DNA of 64,000 nt from positions 1-64,000 of the forward strand of contig CAWFFV010000001.1 of the NCBI GenBank assembly GCA_963814985.1, read 5' to 3'. Under the pieces are notes generated by a model. That model searched no databases. It was not told where the DNA came from and was given only the letters and a program-made list of their open reading frames with translations. The translations under genes were made by a program, and so were the position numbers. This DNA is from CAWFFV01 sp963814985 (GTDB lineage: Bacteria > Chloroflexota > Ktedonobacteria > Ktedonobacterales > Ktedonobacteraceae). Shown piece by piece: positions 29,276-39,044 of the stretch (positions are counted from its first letter, which is position 1; every line of letters starts with the position of its first letter).

Positions 29276-31812
29276 CTAACGGAGCACCGCGCCAAACTCT
29301 TCATGAAGTGCACGAATAATTCTCTCCTGAAGAGTATTGGCTTCTTTATCTGTCAGAGTTCGCTCCTGCGATTGATAAATCAGTGAGTACGTCAGGTTCT
29401 TCTTGCCAGCAGGAATAGGTTCACCTGTATAGACATCAAAGAGGGCAACCGTTCGTAACAGCTCCCCTCCATTCCGTACAATTGTAGCATGAATATCCTG
29501 GGCTGCTACCTGCTGATCCACCACTAATGCGAGGTCGCGAGTAAGCTCCTGGTGACGTGAAATGGGTTGGTAGCTCCAGCGCGTTGGTACTGCGGCATAG
29601 AGTCGTTCCAGATCAAGTTCACAGAGGTAAGCACGATAGGGCAAATCATAGCGCTGCTGCACCAGGGTATGCACCTCACCTAACACACCAACAGGACTGA
29701 ACGTTTCTTCACCCTCATCGGAGCAACGTGGCAATTCCAGGAGAGCACAACGTCCCGGATGAAACGTCGGATGTTGCGTGGGTGTGAAACGATAACGTGT
29801 AATTTTCAATTCAGTCAGTAATGTCTCGACAATACCCTTGAGATCATAAAAGTCTGCTGGACGTGCTAATTCGGCAATCCACGAAATCTCAGCAGGACCA
29901 CATAGTGCTATACCAAGTGTACGTCGCTCATCGGGTAATTCATTTTGACTGGTGGCTGGAAGGTAACGTCGTCCAATCTCGAAGAAGCGTAACCCGGCCT
30001 TATTCCGTTTGCTATTCTCCTGTACAATTTCCAAAAGGCTGCTCATCAGTGTCAAACGCATGCATTCCAGGTCAGCACTCAATGGGTTCGCAAGCGCAAC
30101 TGCTGGCAAAGTGCGTAAATCAAAAGTCGCTACGGATGTAGCGTTTCCAGTACCGAGCCACTGCATATGCATCGTTTGATAAACCGATAGGAGCCTGTAA
30201 CAGGATATGTGCAGAGGTCCGTATCAGCCTGGGCTAATAAATTCACCATACGCGCACGACTGGTCAGAGCATAGGTGACAATTTCATTCAGTCCAGCTCC
30301 GATCAGATGCGTACGAAGCTCATGTTCCCTCTCGAACCAGTCATCAGGCATCGGCTCTGGCAATGGACCCGTTGGAATTGTGCTGGGAATGCGGTCATAG
30401 CCGATTAAGCGTACGACCTCTTCAACAAGGTCGGCCCCTTCCTGGACGTCTGAGCGATACGTCGGAACAGTCACTTGCATCGTGTTACCCTGCTCGTCAG
30501 GCACGACAGTGAAACCAAGTGCAGATAAAGCCTCTACCACCTCATGCTGTGTTACCTTTATGGATGTCAGCCACTCTACCTCATCGGTGGAGAAAGGGAT
30601 AGTGCGAAGCCGGGTCGGTCCGGGATAACAATCCATAATGCCGGGATGGATAGTCCCTCCGGCCAGCTCTGCCATCAATTGTGCCGCTCGATTCGCACCC
30701 GAGATAACCAGCTCAGGATCGAGTCCCTTCTCGAAACGGCTAGATGCATCGGTACGCAAACCCAGCACCACCGAGGTACGGCGAACATTGGATGCCTGGA
30801 AGCTCGCAGACTCTAGCAGAACGGTGGTTGTCTTCTCACTCACTTCGCTGACAGCTCCACCCATCACTCCTGCAATCGCTGTTGGCCCCTTCGGGTCAGT
30901 AATCAAAAGCATATCAGGGGTAAGTTTGCGCTTCACATCGTCCAACGTTGTCATCATCTCACCCTCATGGGCGCGACGTACGATAATATGATGCTCAGGC
31001 ACAAGATCATAATCAAAGCCATGTAGCGGCTGACCGAACTCCAGCATGACATAGTTGGTAATATCCACAACGTTGTTAATGGGACGCATTCCTGCTGCCA
31101 ACAAACGCCGTCCCATCCAACTGGGCGAAGCGCCCAGTTTTATTCCACTGATGACACGAGCACTATAGCGTGGACACAGGTCAGGTGCTTCTATCGTCAC
31201 TTTGACCATTTCTGCTGTCGGCGTTCCCTGTTCATGGAGATCCAACTGAGGGATACGTAACGGTTGATTTGTCAAAGCCGCCACTTCACGTGCAATACCC
31301 AGTATTGACGAAAGGTCTCCACGATGGGCTTTGATAGCAAACTCCAGCACGACCTCTCCCAACACATCAAGCAGGCGTTGCCCAACTTCCACAGCGGAAT
31401 CAAGAATATAGATGCCGGAGTGATCATACCCAAAGCCCAGTTCACGCGGAGAGCAGAGCATTCCTTGCGAAACATACCCCATCTTTTGCGCTTCACCAAT
31501 GGTGATGTCGCCCACCTTCGCACCTACTTTCGCGAGGGGTACCTTGTCTCCCTGTTTGATATTGGGTGCGCCACAGACCACGCCGAGTTCTTCAGTTCCA
31601 ATGTTGACCCGCGTATAGCTCAGATGGTCAGAACCTGGCACCTTTTCCAGGTGAGTAATCTGGGCTGTAATAATCTTATCGCCCCAATCCTTACCAATGT
31701 AATCAATGGCCTCAACTTCCAACCCTGCCATAGTCAATATATGCGCCAACTCTTCAGGTGACATATGTATGTCAACATAATCTTTGAGCCAGCTCAGTGG
31801 TACTCTCATCAA
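29276..31812 (-). CDS. pheT: Phenylalanine-tRNA ligase beta subunit (frameshift at about 30170)
   Basis: About 830 residues in total. The N-terminal tRNA-binding domain (ITAQITHLEKVPGSDHLSYTRVN), the B3/B4 editing domain, the B5 domain and the class II-like core lie in the frame 31812-30175. This frame drifts after YPVTGSYRFIK. The sequence then continues one frame over from about 30172 (MHMQWLGTGNATSVATFDLR, NPLSADLECMRLTLMSSLLE) to the C-terminal anticodon-binding domain (YQPISRHQELTRDLALVVD, DVYTGEPIPAGKKNLTYSL) ending at 29276. The enzyme is essential and I see no second copy, so a one-base sequence error is more likely than inactivation. It follows pheS, but a 250-bp repeat element separates the two. 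Confidence 0.9.
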
Positions 31813-31904
31813 AAAATCTCCTTTGTCTCTTCCTGAATCCTCACAGCCTGCGCAGTTCGCAAGTGATTTTCATGAGTAATCCCAAATTTTTCGAACAAAT
31901 GTTC

Positions 31905-32153
31905 TTCTCTCAAGCAGCTTGAGAAGCGGGATTGTCAAGGGCGGCCAGCCCTTGACCGGGGTTTGGGGTGTCCCAAAAACTTTCTTTTTTTCCTCGCGCC
32001 GCCTGCGGTGGCAACAAAAGAGGTAAAAGGATTTTGGGACACCCCAAACCGGCAGGGATGCTGCGCTCCCTGCACCCTTGCTTTTGCGAACTTTTGAAAC
32101 AAAAGTTCGCGATGACTCATGGCGAGCCACCGCAGGTGGTGAGAGTTACAGTT
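31905..32153. repeat. Composite repeat element, family B, between pheS and pheT
   Basis: Contains a long inverted repeat GGTTTGGGGTGTCCCAAAA (31960-31978) with TTTTGGGACACCCCAAACC (32032-32050), a smaller GGGCGGCCAGCCC-type hairpin near 31940, a TTGCGAACTTTTG/CAAAAGTTCGC hairpin, and a family A-like end (CGAGCCACCGCAGGTGGTGA). A partial copy lies at 9104-9196. It interrupts the pheST operon. Confidence 0.75.
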
Positions 32154-32154
32154 A

Positions 32155-33201
32155 CTAAAATTGGCGCAAGAAACGCAGGTCATTGCCTGAGAAGAGCCGT
32201 ATTTCTCCGATGCCATACTTCAGCATGGCAATACGCTCTACACCCATACCAAATGCGAAGCCACGATATTTGGTTGGATCATAGCCAACTTCGCGCAACA
32301 ACCTGGGATGTACCATGCCTGAACCGAGTATTTCCAGCCAGCCGCTATACTTACAGACACGACATCCTTTGCCATCGCACAAGGGACAATCGATATCAAC
32401 TTCAGCGCTCGGTTCGGTGAAGGGGAAGTAACTCCCACGGAAGCGCAGGCGTCTACTCTCGCCGAACAATTCCTGAGCGAAGCGCTCCAGGCACCCCTTA
32501 AGGTCCGCCATTGTGCAATACTCATCAACCAACAAGCCTTCAATCTGGTGGAACATGGCTTCATGTGTAGCATCGATGGCCTCGTTGCGGTAGACTTTTC
32601 CGGGCACAACAACACGTACTGGCGGGCGCATTTGTTTCATCGTGCGCACCTGCATGGGTGAGGTATGCGTGCGTAGGAGAAGCTGTCCCGGGGCAACCCA
32701 GAAGGTATCTTGCATATCGCGTGCCGGATGGTCCGCAGGAATATTGAGAGCCTGGAAGTTATAATAGTCGGTCTCGACTTCCAACCCTTGCACAACCTGG
32801 AAGCCCATCTTGACGAAGATCTGGGTTACCTCCCAGATCGTGCGCGAGACGGGATGCATATGTCCGGCAGGCAGCGAACGCCCTGGCAAGGTTACATCGA
32901 TACGCTCTGCTTCCAACGCCTGCATGAGTTCGCGTTGACGTAGTGACTCACGCTTAGCCGCAAGCTGTCGCTCTAATTCAGCTTTGACTGCCTGGATCTT
33001 CTGTCCCACTACAGGACGCTCTTCTTTTGACAGTTTTGGCATCACGGAAGAAAGATTTTTCAATTCGCCACGATTGCGCCCCAGATAGCGCGTATCCCAC
33101 TCATCTAACTCCGCTAAAGTGTTGAGGGGTTCCAATTCGGCAATAGCACGTACACGCAACTCATCGAGTTGCTCAAGCAAGCCTTCAAGTTGTCCAATCA
33201 T
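32155..33201 (-). CDS. pheS: Phenylalanine-tRNA ligase alpha subunit
   Basis: 348 residues from ATG 33201, which follows TTGGAGGATGT. It charges tRNA-Phe with phenylalanine as an (alpha-beta)2 tetramer with PheT. An N-terminal coiled-coil (LDELRVRAIAELEPLNTLAEL) is followed by the class II catalytic core: motif 2 region RTHTSPMQVRTM, EAMFHQIEGLLVDE, and motif 3 GFAFGMGVERIAM. A four-cysteine zinc-like insertion, CPLCDGKGCRVC, lies before the last strand, a variant seen in some PheS lineages. Transcription is controlled by the T-box leader at 33217-33560. pheT follows after a repeat element. Confidence 0.93.
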   Translation of the reverse strand: MIGQLEGLLEQLDELRVRAIAELEPLNTLAELDEWDTRYLGRNRGELKNLSSVMPKLSKEERPVVGQKIQAVKAELERQLAAKRESLRQRELMQALEAERIDVTLPGRSLPAGHMHPVSRTIWEVTQIFVKMGFQVVQGLEVETDYYNFQALNIPADHPARDMQDTFWVAPGQLLLRTHTSPMQVRTMKQMRPPVRVVVPGKVYRNEAIDATHEAMFHQIEGLLVDEYCTMADLKGCLERFAQELFGESRRLRFRGSYFPFTEPSAEVDIDCPLCDGKGCRVCKYSGWLEILGSGMVHPRLLREVGYDPTKYRGFAFGMGVERIAMLKYGIGEIRLFSGNDLRFLRQF

Positions 33202-33216
33202 ACATCCTCCAAGAAT

Positions 33217-33560
33217 CAAAAAACCGACACATCGTCAACAGGGACGAAGTTGTCGGTATAGCAAGCTCCGTGGTACCACCCGTATTGAATCAAACTCAAC
33301 ATCGCACAGCTTTGTAATCAAGCCTGTCGCATGTGTGCCTTGATTCCACTCGGTTTGTCCTGTAACGGAGACGATCCGGGGCTGTCTACTTACCAAAAAA
33401 CACAATCTGCAAGAGATAGTTTCAACAGCCAGCTCTGGGGTGAACTTCGGTGCATGGTCCAGCAAAAGGGCTTGCAGTCGGCGACCCTTTCTCCCTGGGC
33501 TTTCTCACTACACTTACTCTCCCCATCATCGCTTTTTATGCCATTCTACATTGGGAAAAT
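33217..33560 (-). promoter_or_regulatory. T-box riboswitch leader of pheST, with terminator
   Basis: On the minus strand the conserved T-box core GGGTGGTACCACGG lies at about 33269-33282. It is preceded by a long stem I region with GAAGTTCACCCCAGAGCTGG and followed by a terminator hairpin, CCGACA...TGTCGG plus T6, at 33217-33258. The terminator ends 16 bases before the pheS start. Uncharged tRNA would pair with the T-box and allow read-through. The gene context implies tRNA-Phe; I could not fix the specifier codon by eye. Confidence 0.88.
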
Positions 33561-33631
33561 TGTAACAGATTTCAAGACCAAAGTCTAGAGATACCTGATT
33601 ATCGAGTATCAACAATATGAAATATATTCTC

Positions 33632-33805
33632 CTAAGGTGTACTTGTAGGAGTCGGTGTAGGCAACTGGCGTAATTGTGGATCATTTTTCGCGCTGGATAC
33701 CGACCAGGCAGGTAAGAGCATCAGTAAAAGACACAATGATACGACAAGAAGAGTCACACCAATAATCAGAACGTTGCTTTTCGTTGAGCGGACCATGAAG
33801 ACATC
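33632..33805 (-). CDS. Small single-TM protein with Pro/Thr tail
   Basis: A 57-residue frame from ATG 33805: a short basic start (MSSWSAQRKS), one hydrophobic helix (NVLIIGVTLLVVSLCLLLML), then QLRQLPTPTPTSTP. The amino acid pattern is that of a genuine membrane-anchored small protein. The ribosome site AAAGG touches the ATG, and a second ATG at 33797 with better spacing lies in another frame across an A5 run, so the true start could involve a frameshift. Function unknown. It lies upstream of the pheS leader. Confidence 0.45.
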   Translation of the reverse strand, partial: DVFMVRSTKSNVLIIGVTLLVVSLCLLLMLLPAWSVSSAKNDPQLRQLPTPTPTSTP

Positions 33806-33969
33806 CTTTCTGTTTAATTCATATCTGGCAGAACCATAGAATACATTATTACCAGATCAAAAGACAAATTCATATGACTATCGCTGCTGGTTACTGAACA
33901 ATAGCCTTGACAAAATCAATAACTATCTGCTATATTAAATATAGCAGATAGCAATATTTAAATTCTAAG

Positions 33970-34147
33970 GTAACTATTCAGGTCTCTTTCTCTGATTCCT
34001 CAGCGCCTTCGGCGCTTCGCAAGTTGTTTTATGTGTGGTTTTGTTACCTGTGGAGGAGATTGCGACGCAATCTCCTCCACAGGTAACAAAACCACACATA
34101 AAATGAGAGCGAGCCACCTGCGGTGGTGAGAAAACCTGAGCAGTTAC
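33970..34147 (-). repeat. Intergenic inverted-repeat element, family A, copy 7 (reverse, complete)
   Basis: GTAACTATTCAGG, GATTCCTCAGCGCCTTCGGC, core arms GTTTTATGTGTGGTTTTGTT closing on GATTGCGACGCAATC, GAGCGAGCCACCTGCGGTGG, CCTGAGCAGTTAC. The core is nearly identical to that of the copy at 61088-61257, which lies in the opposite orientation. The rest of the 33806-34195 gap shows nothing else clear. Confidence 0.9.
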
Positions 34148-34195
34148 CTTGATAGTAACGAAACTCAAGCACCATACAAAGCAAATATCAGCAGA

Positions 34196-35090
34196 ATGGA
34201 GCAAGTAAGCATTATGGAAGACTCTGCATTCATGATCGACGTTCACCATCTTTCCCGCATATTCGGCAAAAAAGAGGCTGTATCCGATATCAACATGGAC
34301 GTTCGGCGTGGTGAAATCTTTGGACTTCTCGGACCTAATGGTGCAGGAAAAACGACAACTATTCGCATGTTAACAGGACAGATTGATCCAAGCAGCGGGA
34401 GTGCTTCTGTTGCAGGCTTTGACATCGTCAAGAAGCGCCAACAACTGAAAGAATGTATTGGGGTGGTCTTCGAGGATCAGAACCTTTATGAGCGCCTTTC
34501 TGCCCGGCTAAACCTGGAATTTTCTTGCTGGCTTTACGGACTTCCCAAAACTCGTGTAGACGAAGTGCTTGACCTTGTACAGCTACGTGACCGGGCCAAA
34601 GACCCTATTCGTACCTTTTCTAACGGCATGAGGCAACGCATCATGATCGCCCGTGCTCTCTTACATCATCCCACAGTACTCTTTCTGGATGAACCCAGCC
34701 GGGGACTGGACCCAATAGCTGCACGGGACATACGGCAAACCATCGCGCAACTTAGTAAAGAAGGCATGACAATTCTGCTTACCACTCACTTGATGGAAGA
34801 AGCCGATCAACTCTGCCAACGTGTAGCCTTTATCGTCAATGGCAAGATCATTGCAAACGACACCCCACGCAACCTGAAACTGGCGCATGGACAGCGCACT
34901 ATAGAGGTCACGCTGGCTGCGCCAAATGATCCTTCCTCCCTTAGTGAGCAAACATTGAATATGGATGATCCTGCGGACCAGCTTCAGATCACCCAATGGA
35001 TGGCTGAGGGCAAGATCCGTGCCATGCATACCAATGAAGCCACACTCTGAAGAGGTCTTCTTTCAGATCGCTGGTATTCGCCCAGCATAA
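34196..35090 (+). CDS. ABC-2 exporter ATP-binding protein (frameshift at the last 15 codons)
   Basis: About 297 residues if corrected. Walker A is GPNGAGKTT, the signature is FSNGMRQR (a variant of LSGGQ seen in some drug exporters), Walker B is VLFLDEPSRGLDP and the H-loop is TTHLMEEADQ. As written the frame stops at 35050 after NEATL. One base over, it continues SEEVFFQIAGIRPA to TAA 35088-35090, which is the normal C-terminus (EATLEEVF) of this family, so one base is gained near 35046. The start is uncertain: 34196, 34214 or 34232 are all in frame. It pairs with the permease that starts 14 bases later. Confidence 0.85.
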
Positions 35091-35103
35091 GGAGTATCAC
35101 ATA

Positions 35104-36219
35104 ATGCACATACGTTCAATTCTTGCCATTGCACGCAAAGACGCGTTAGACATTATTCTAAATAAAAGCACGTTTTTTGCTCTACTAACACCGATTTTTA
35201 TGGCAATCCTGTTTACAGTGATCAGTAATCTCATTAGTGCCAAAACCACCAATATCCTGATCTATGATCCAGGAAATTCTGGTGTGGATAAAGTCATAAG
35301 CTCGGCACTGGCAAGTCCAAACGTAACACATGCGAGGCTGCCTGACGATGTAATGGCCGCCTTTGGGCCAGACGGGACTCACAAAAAATCATCCTACGCA
35401 GTTGGTATAATAGTGCCAGCCAATTTCATTGTCAGTCTACAAAAAGGTCTTCATCCACAAGTTAATCTGTATCTCAATGGTGACGAGACAAGCGAGACGG
35501 ATCGCGAGGTATTGGTGCGCTTGCTGACAAGTTATGCCAGTGCAATTGTTAACCCGCAACCAATTACGATCAGCACAGCGACCATAAACCCATCCACTAC
35601 AACGGCTATCGTTGATCTAAAAAGTCTATATATAGCCATTGCGCTTCTCTCTTCCTTCCTGGTGGGAACCTCCATTGTTCCCAGCTTGTTAGTGGAGGAA
35701 AAAGAGAAGAAAACTATCCGTATGCTCATGGTCTCGCCAGCATCATTTACGGATATAGTCATGGGCAAGCTGCTCATAGGGCTGATGTACCAGATCTTAC
35801 TATCAGGCATTGTGCTCACCGTGATGAAAGGCTTTATCGGAAATATTCCAGCATTACTGCTCATCATACTGCTAGGTTCATGTTTTAGCCTTGCCCTGGG
35901 GCTGGCAGCGGGAAGCATCTTCCAGAACATGAATGCGCTTGGAGCATTCACCGGCATTGTGAGCATGATCTTTATTATTCCCGCAATCTTTACTGGCCCC
36001 CTTGGGACACTACTTTCGCAAGGCAATCAGATAATTGTAGTGATCAAAATACTTCCAACGTACTACATAGCCCAGGGCATCTATGAGGCATTGCAGAACC
36101 AGAGTATGTCGGGAGATATGCTTTTAAATGCAGGTATAGTGTTTGGTTGTGTCGTAGTACTCCTGGCAGGAGTATCGTGGCTGCTACGCCGTCAAGCAGC
36201 AGTTACCGCAATGCTCTAA
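35104..36219 (+). CDS. ABC-2 type transporter permease
   Basis: 371 residues, start behind AAGGAGTATCACATA. One N-terminal helix (STFFALLTPIFMAILFTVI) is followed by an outer domain of about 130 residues (ILIYDPGNSGVDKVIS onward), then five helices in the C-terminal half, including LYIAIALLSSFLVGTSIVPSL with the cytosolic EEKEKKTIRMLMVSPAS loop that contacts the ATPase. The layout is that of NatB/YhaP-like ABC2_membrane_3 exporters. Substrate unknown; drug or Na+ export is known for relatives. A 58-bp fragment of a related gene survives at 36977-37034. Confidence 0.87.
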   Translation: MHIRSILAIARKDALDIILNKSTFFALLTPIFMAILFTVISNLISAKTTNILIYDPGNSGVDKVISSALASPNVTHARLPDDVMAAFGPDGTHKKSSYAVGIIVPANFIVSLQKGLHPQVNLYLNGDETSETDREVLVRLLTSYASAIVNPQPITISTATINPSTTTAIVDLKSLYIAIALLSSFLVGTSIVPSLLVEEKEKKTIRMLMVSPASFTDIVMGKLLIGLMYQILLSGIVLTVMKGFIGNIPALLLIILLGSCFSLALGLAAGSIFQNMNALGAFTGIVSMIFIIPAIFTGPLGTLLSQGNQIIVVIKILPTYYIAQGIYEALQNQSMSGDMLLNAGIVFGCVVVLLAGVSWLLRRQAAVTAML

Positions 36220-36221
36220 GA

Positions 36222-36362
36222 GAGACCTCGTTGTGTGTGGATTGTATGGCCAGTGGCGGAGGTTGCGACGCAACTTCCGCCACTGGCCATACAATCCACA
36301 CACAACGGGCTGCGAAGCGCCTTTGGCGCTGAGGAGTCAGGAAAAGAGGTCTGAATAGGTAC
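36222..36362 (+). repeat. Intergenic inverted-repeat element, family A, copy 8 (left module missing)
   Basis: Core arms TTGTGTGTGGATTGTATGGC with a GTTGCGACGCAAC centre, then CTGCGAAGCGCCTTTGGCGC, TGAGGAGTCAGG and GGTCTGAATAGGTAC. It is directly downstream of the permease stop codon. Confidence 0.87.
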
Positions 36363-36389
36363 ATTACAAGAACAAGGAGGAGTATAGCA

Positions 36390-36923
36390 ATGTCATTTTC
36401 TCACCCACTGGTAGTGATTCAGAGCATTTGCACTACCTGGACGAAAGCCTCACGCGGAGGGAACAATGCCTCGACAAGAAACCACACCCCTCTCGCTCTT
36501 GAGTTGCCTGCTCTTCCTTTCCCCATATTCAAGGAAGAAGTTCTTCTCCATAGGGTCGTCTACAGCGAACACAATCATTTTGAGCATCCCAGAGAAAAGT
36601 GGGAACAAAAGGAGCTATCTCAGCCTTTCTGGTTGGATTGCCTCACCTTCGAGCTTGTGGAGAACCAGCTTCGTGTAACGGTAGAATGGGAGCGTAGTGA
36701 TGAGGGAGTGCCAAGACGTCCCGCATTTCCGAGAACGGAATTTTCTTTGCGAACTCATCAGTGGGTGCGTGTCACCTACAATCTGCGTACCCCTCTGGAA
36801 GACAGTTGGGTGTACAATAAACGGGTATTCAATGTTGGCCTCTTTGAGCCTACATCTTCTCTGAGAATGTTTCTGGAGATAGAGCCAACCCATACCTATG
36901 AAGATTTAGCCCGGTTATGGTAG
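36390..36923 (+). CDS. Hypothetical protein
   Basis: 177 residues, start at 36390 supported by AAGGAGGAGTATAGCA. It is soluble, with many aromatic residues and a beta-strand pattern (LTFELVENQLRVTVEWERS, QWVRVTYNLRTPLEDSWVYN, RVFNVGLFEP). No signal peptide, TM helix or cysteine motif is seen. I do not recognise a family. It sits between an ABC exporter and a leftover permease fragment, so it may belong to an old exporter cluster. Confidence 0.6.
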   Translation: MSFSHPLVVIQSICTTWTKASRGGNNASTRNHTPLALELPALPFPIFKEEVLLHRVVYSEHNHFEHPREKWEQKELSQPFWLDCLTFELVENQLRVTVEWERSDEGVPRRPAFPRTEFSLRTHQWVRVTYNLRTPLEDSWVYNKRVFNVGLFEPTSSLRMFLEIEPTHTYEDLARLW

Positions 36924-36976
36924 AAAATCAACAATTCATGGTTGTCATCAAGGGGCAAATTAGAAAAGAAGACCAA

Positions 36977-37034
36977 AGGGCTGATCTACCAAATCTTACT
37001 CTCAGGCATTACGCTCACGCAGATGAAAGGCTTT
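36977..37034 (+). pseudogene. Remnant of an ABC-2 permease gene
   Basis: GGGCTGATCTACCAAATCTT and the following bases to GATGAAAGGCTTTA closely match positions 35778-35835 of the intact permease (GLMYQILLSGIVLTVMKGF). No other part of the gene is recognisable nearby, so this is a small relic of a duplicated or recombined exporter. Otherwise the 36924-37145 gap appears empty. Confidence 0.6.
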
Positions 37035-37145
37035 AGATGCTTTAAGAAGTATTAAATTTCTTCTGAGCTTCTGTTTGCCTCTTTATGGTCGCGAAGGAGG
37101 AAAAGCAGTGTTGCTACAACCTGATCAACGCCCTGAGCTTGCACT

Positions 37146-37883
37146 CTATTTTCTCCATCTCGTAATACTACCTCTAGTGGCATAATCTGTGCCTATTGTC
37201 TCTCCGCTACTAATCCTGACCAGGAAGCCTTGCATCTGGGTCTCTTTTTCCGCTGACCCATCCCTAGAAATATATATAGGGCCACTCGTACTAACTCCGA
37301 CTATATCCTTGTAATCGTAATGGTCTGCATCCTCAAAACGTTCATTTTGAGCAAGTGCATTAATATAACCCAAGTAGATAGCCAGATCATCTTTTGTAAG
37401 AAAAATATACGTGCAGACATTAATGCTATAGTGACGGTACCCATTTGGGAGCCACTTCACAATTATCTCTTTTTCAGGGAATTTTTTTGTGAGTTGAAGC
37501 AAGGAGGAAATGCCACCTTGTACTTCTATGATGCTCTCACACTGGCTTTCATCCAAATGTAGTCTCTGAAGAGCCTTATTATATAGTGGTTGAGAGCGTT
37601 CACTGACCCATTTTGCGTACTGGTCATCAGTAGGACAGGAGTAGTGTATGAGAAAAAGAATACCTCCTCCAAGCAAAAAGATCAACCCTAAAACAATAAG
37701 AGATGCGCCTTGGCTTCGAATGTTTGCCTGTATTCCAATCATTCCAATCACAAGCAAAAATACACCGAATATCAGGAACCATATATATACCAGTGATGGT
37801 TTATAGAAGTAACGGCGCATCTCTCTATGAGTAAAATTATATTGGTACTGTCGTGCGTTCTGCTGATAGTGTTCCTGCTGCAT
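37146..37883 (-). CDS. Two-TM membrane protein, probable partner of the TIR protein
   Basis: 245 residues from ATG 37883 (AAGGAAATTGATA upstream). A basic, aromatic N-terminus (QYQYNFTHREMRRYFYKPS) leads into a tight helical hairpin, LVYIWFLIFGVFLLVIGMIG and ASLIVLGLIFLLGGGILFLI. A cytosolic domain of about 150 residues follows with a beta-rich pattern (INVCTYIFLTKDDLAIYLGYIN, DIVGVSTSGPIYI, GFLVRISSGETIGTDYATR). No family is recognised. The C-terminal part faintly recalls PH-like domains of two-TM bacterial proteins. The TIR gene stops 66 bases upstream on the same strand, so the two are probably one operon. Confidence 0.65.
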   Translation of the reverse strand: MQQEHYQQNARQYQYNFTHREMRRYFYKPSLVYIWFLIFGVFLLVIGMIGIQANIRSQGASLIVLGLIFLLGGGILFLIHYSCPTDDQYAKWVSERSQPLYNKALQRLHLDESQCESIIEVQGGISSLLQLTKKFPEKEIIVKWLPNGYRHYSINVCTYIFLTKDDLAIYLGYINALAQNERFEDADHYDYKDIVGVSTSGPIYISRDGSAEKETQMQGFLVRISSGETIGTDYATRGSITRWRK

Positions 37884-37949
37884 TATCAATTTCCTTTTAT
37901 GCAAAATGTACCCAAACAAAACAAAATAAGAACAATAGTGGCCTATAAG

Positions 37950-39044
37950 CTAGAATGCCAAACGCGGTTGGCAGCGACGAAAATATTCCTCATTTTCGTC
38001 ATCATCTGCACATCGAAGAAACAAGGCTCCCTTACGTTCTAAGGCATCTACTTCGTTTAATCGATGGCTAAACCCATTATACTTGAAAAAATCATTTTTA
38101 ATGCATGCAAATATTCGATAGTAGGATGCACAGGGGTATATTGTGATTGCATCATTCATTAACTCTTCGATGGATTGCATTATTGTTCTTCCTTGAATAC
38201 GGGGCAAATTTCCACTCAAGAAAGCTAATGCTAAGAAATATCTTGCCTTAGAAGCTTCCCGAAGTTGATTGTCTCTATCAATTTCTTCAACAGCCGCACG
38301 CAGCTCTTTTTTAGCAGAAGGATAATTCCCGTTCAACAGTGCTTTTGACCCCTTCTCTAAGAAACGTATCCCATCTTTCTGCTTGTTAGTGATATATATA
38401 TTCCGTCCACTGATAACCTGACCATGTTGCCCACCGATAACCTGACCATATACGGGACCCTTGTTCTCGATAGTGTACCGGATTGAGTCATCCTTAGTAT
38501 CCATATCGTTCCTTCCCTGATTGCTAGTAGGTAATAAGTCTTCTTGTGCTGATGGCCACAATGGGGGTCCTGGCTTCCGATTGACAGTAATACCAGTTGC
38601 TAACTCCTGAACAAGTGTACGAATTCCTTCTGTGATGCTGAGAAAAGCTTCATCTGGATTTTTCCATGTAGAAACTGGTTTAGCGTCTTCTGGTAACACT
38701 TGCAGCTTTCCAAATGGCATACTTTGCCATGAAGCAGGACGAATGATTACGGGAACAACACGAGCTACTTTTTGCTCATGTCGTGCTATAGCCCGTCGCA
38801 TCTCTTTATTAAAGCAATAATCTGAAGCAATAAAACTGGCACTAACGAGAAGAAGAATGATGTCGGCAGCTTCCAGATGATGGTAGATTGCTTGTTCCCA
38901 CTCCGTTCCCGGACTAATATCAATATCAGCCTGTACAATGATTAATTCCTCACGCTCCAAAGATATCAGATGTTTTTTAAGATTGTGTAGGAAGTTTTGA
39001 TCTTCACGGGCATAACAGCAAAATGTACGAAAGGGCTTTCCCAT
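37950..39044 (-). CDS. TIR-domain protein with amyloid-like linker motif and helical C-terminus
   Basis: 364 residues from ATG 39044. Residues 2-150 are a TIR domain: FRTFCCYAREDQNFLHNL, then ADIDISPGTEWEQAI, ADIILLLVSASFIASDYC, and FNKEM, where Glu81 occupies the position of the NADase catalytic Glu. A linker follows, then residues 193-220 carry GPVYGQVIGGQHGQVISGRN, resembling RHIM-like bacterial amyloid signalling motifs. The last 140 residues are helical and TPR-like (FLEKGSKALLNGNYPSAKKE). A better ribosome site (GGGAGGGTGGCAG) lies before an ATG at 39177 in another frame whose product (MKRGTRPILSIASQQALDHY) may be the true N-terminus if one base is misread near 39045. NADase or signalling activity is inferred. 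Confidence 0.75.
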   Translation of the reverse strand: MGKPFRTFCCYAREDQNFLHNLKKHLISLEREELIIVQADIDISPGTEWEQAIYHHLEAADIILLLVSASFIASDYCFNKEMRRAIARHEQKVARVVPVIIRPASWQSMPFGKLQVLPEDAKPVSTWKNPDEAFLSITEGIRTLVQELATGITVNRKPGPPLWPSAQEDLLPTSNQGRNDMDTKDDSIRYTIENKGPVYGQVIGGQHGQVISGRNIYITNKQKDGIRFLEKGSKALLNGNYPSAKKELRAAVEEIDRDNQLREASKARYFLALAFLSGNLPRIQGRTIMQSIEELMNDAITIYPCASYYRIFACIKNDFFKYNGFSHRLNEVDALERKGALFLRCADDDENEEYFRRCQPRLAF

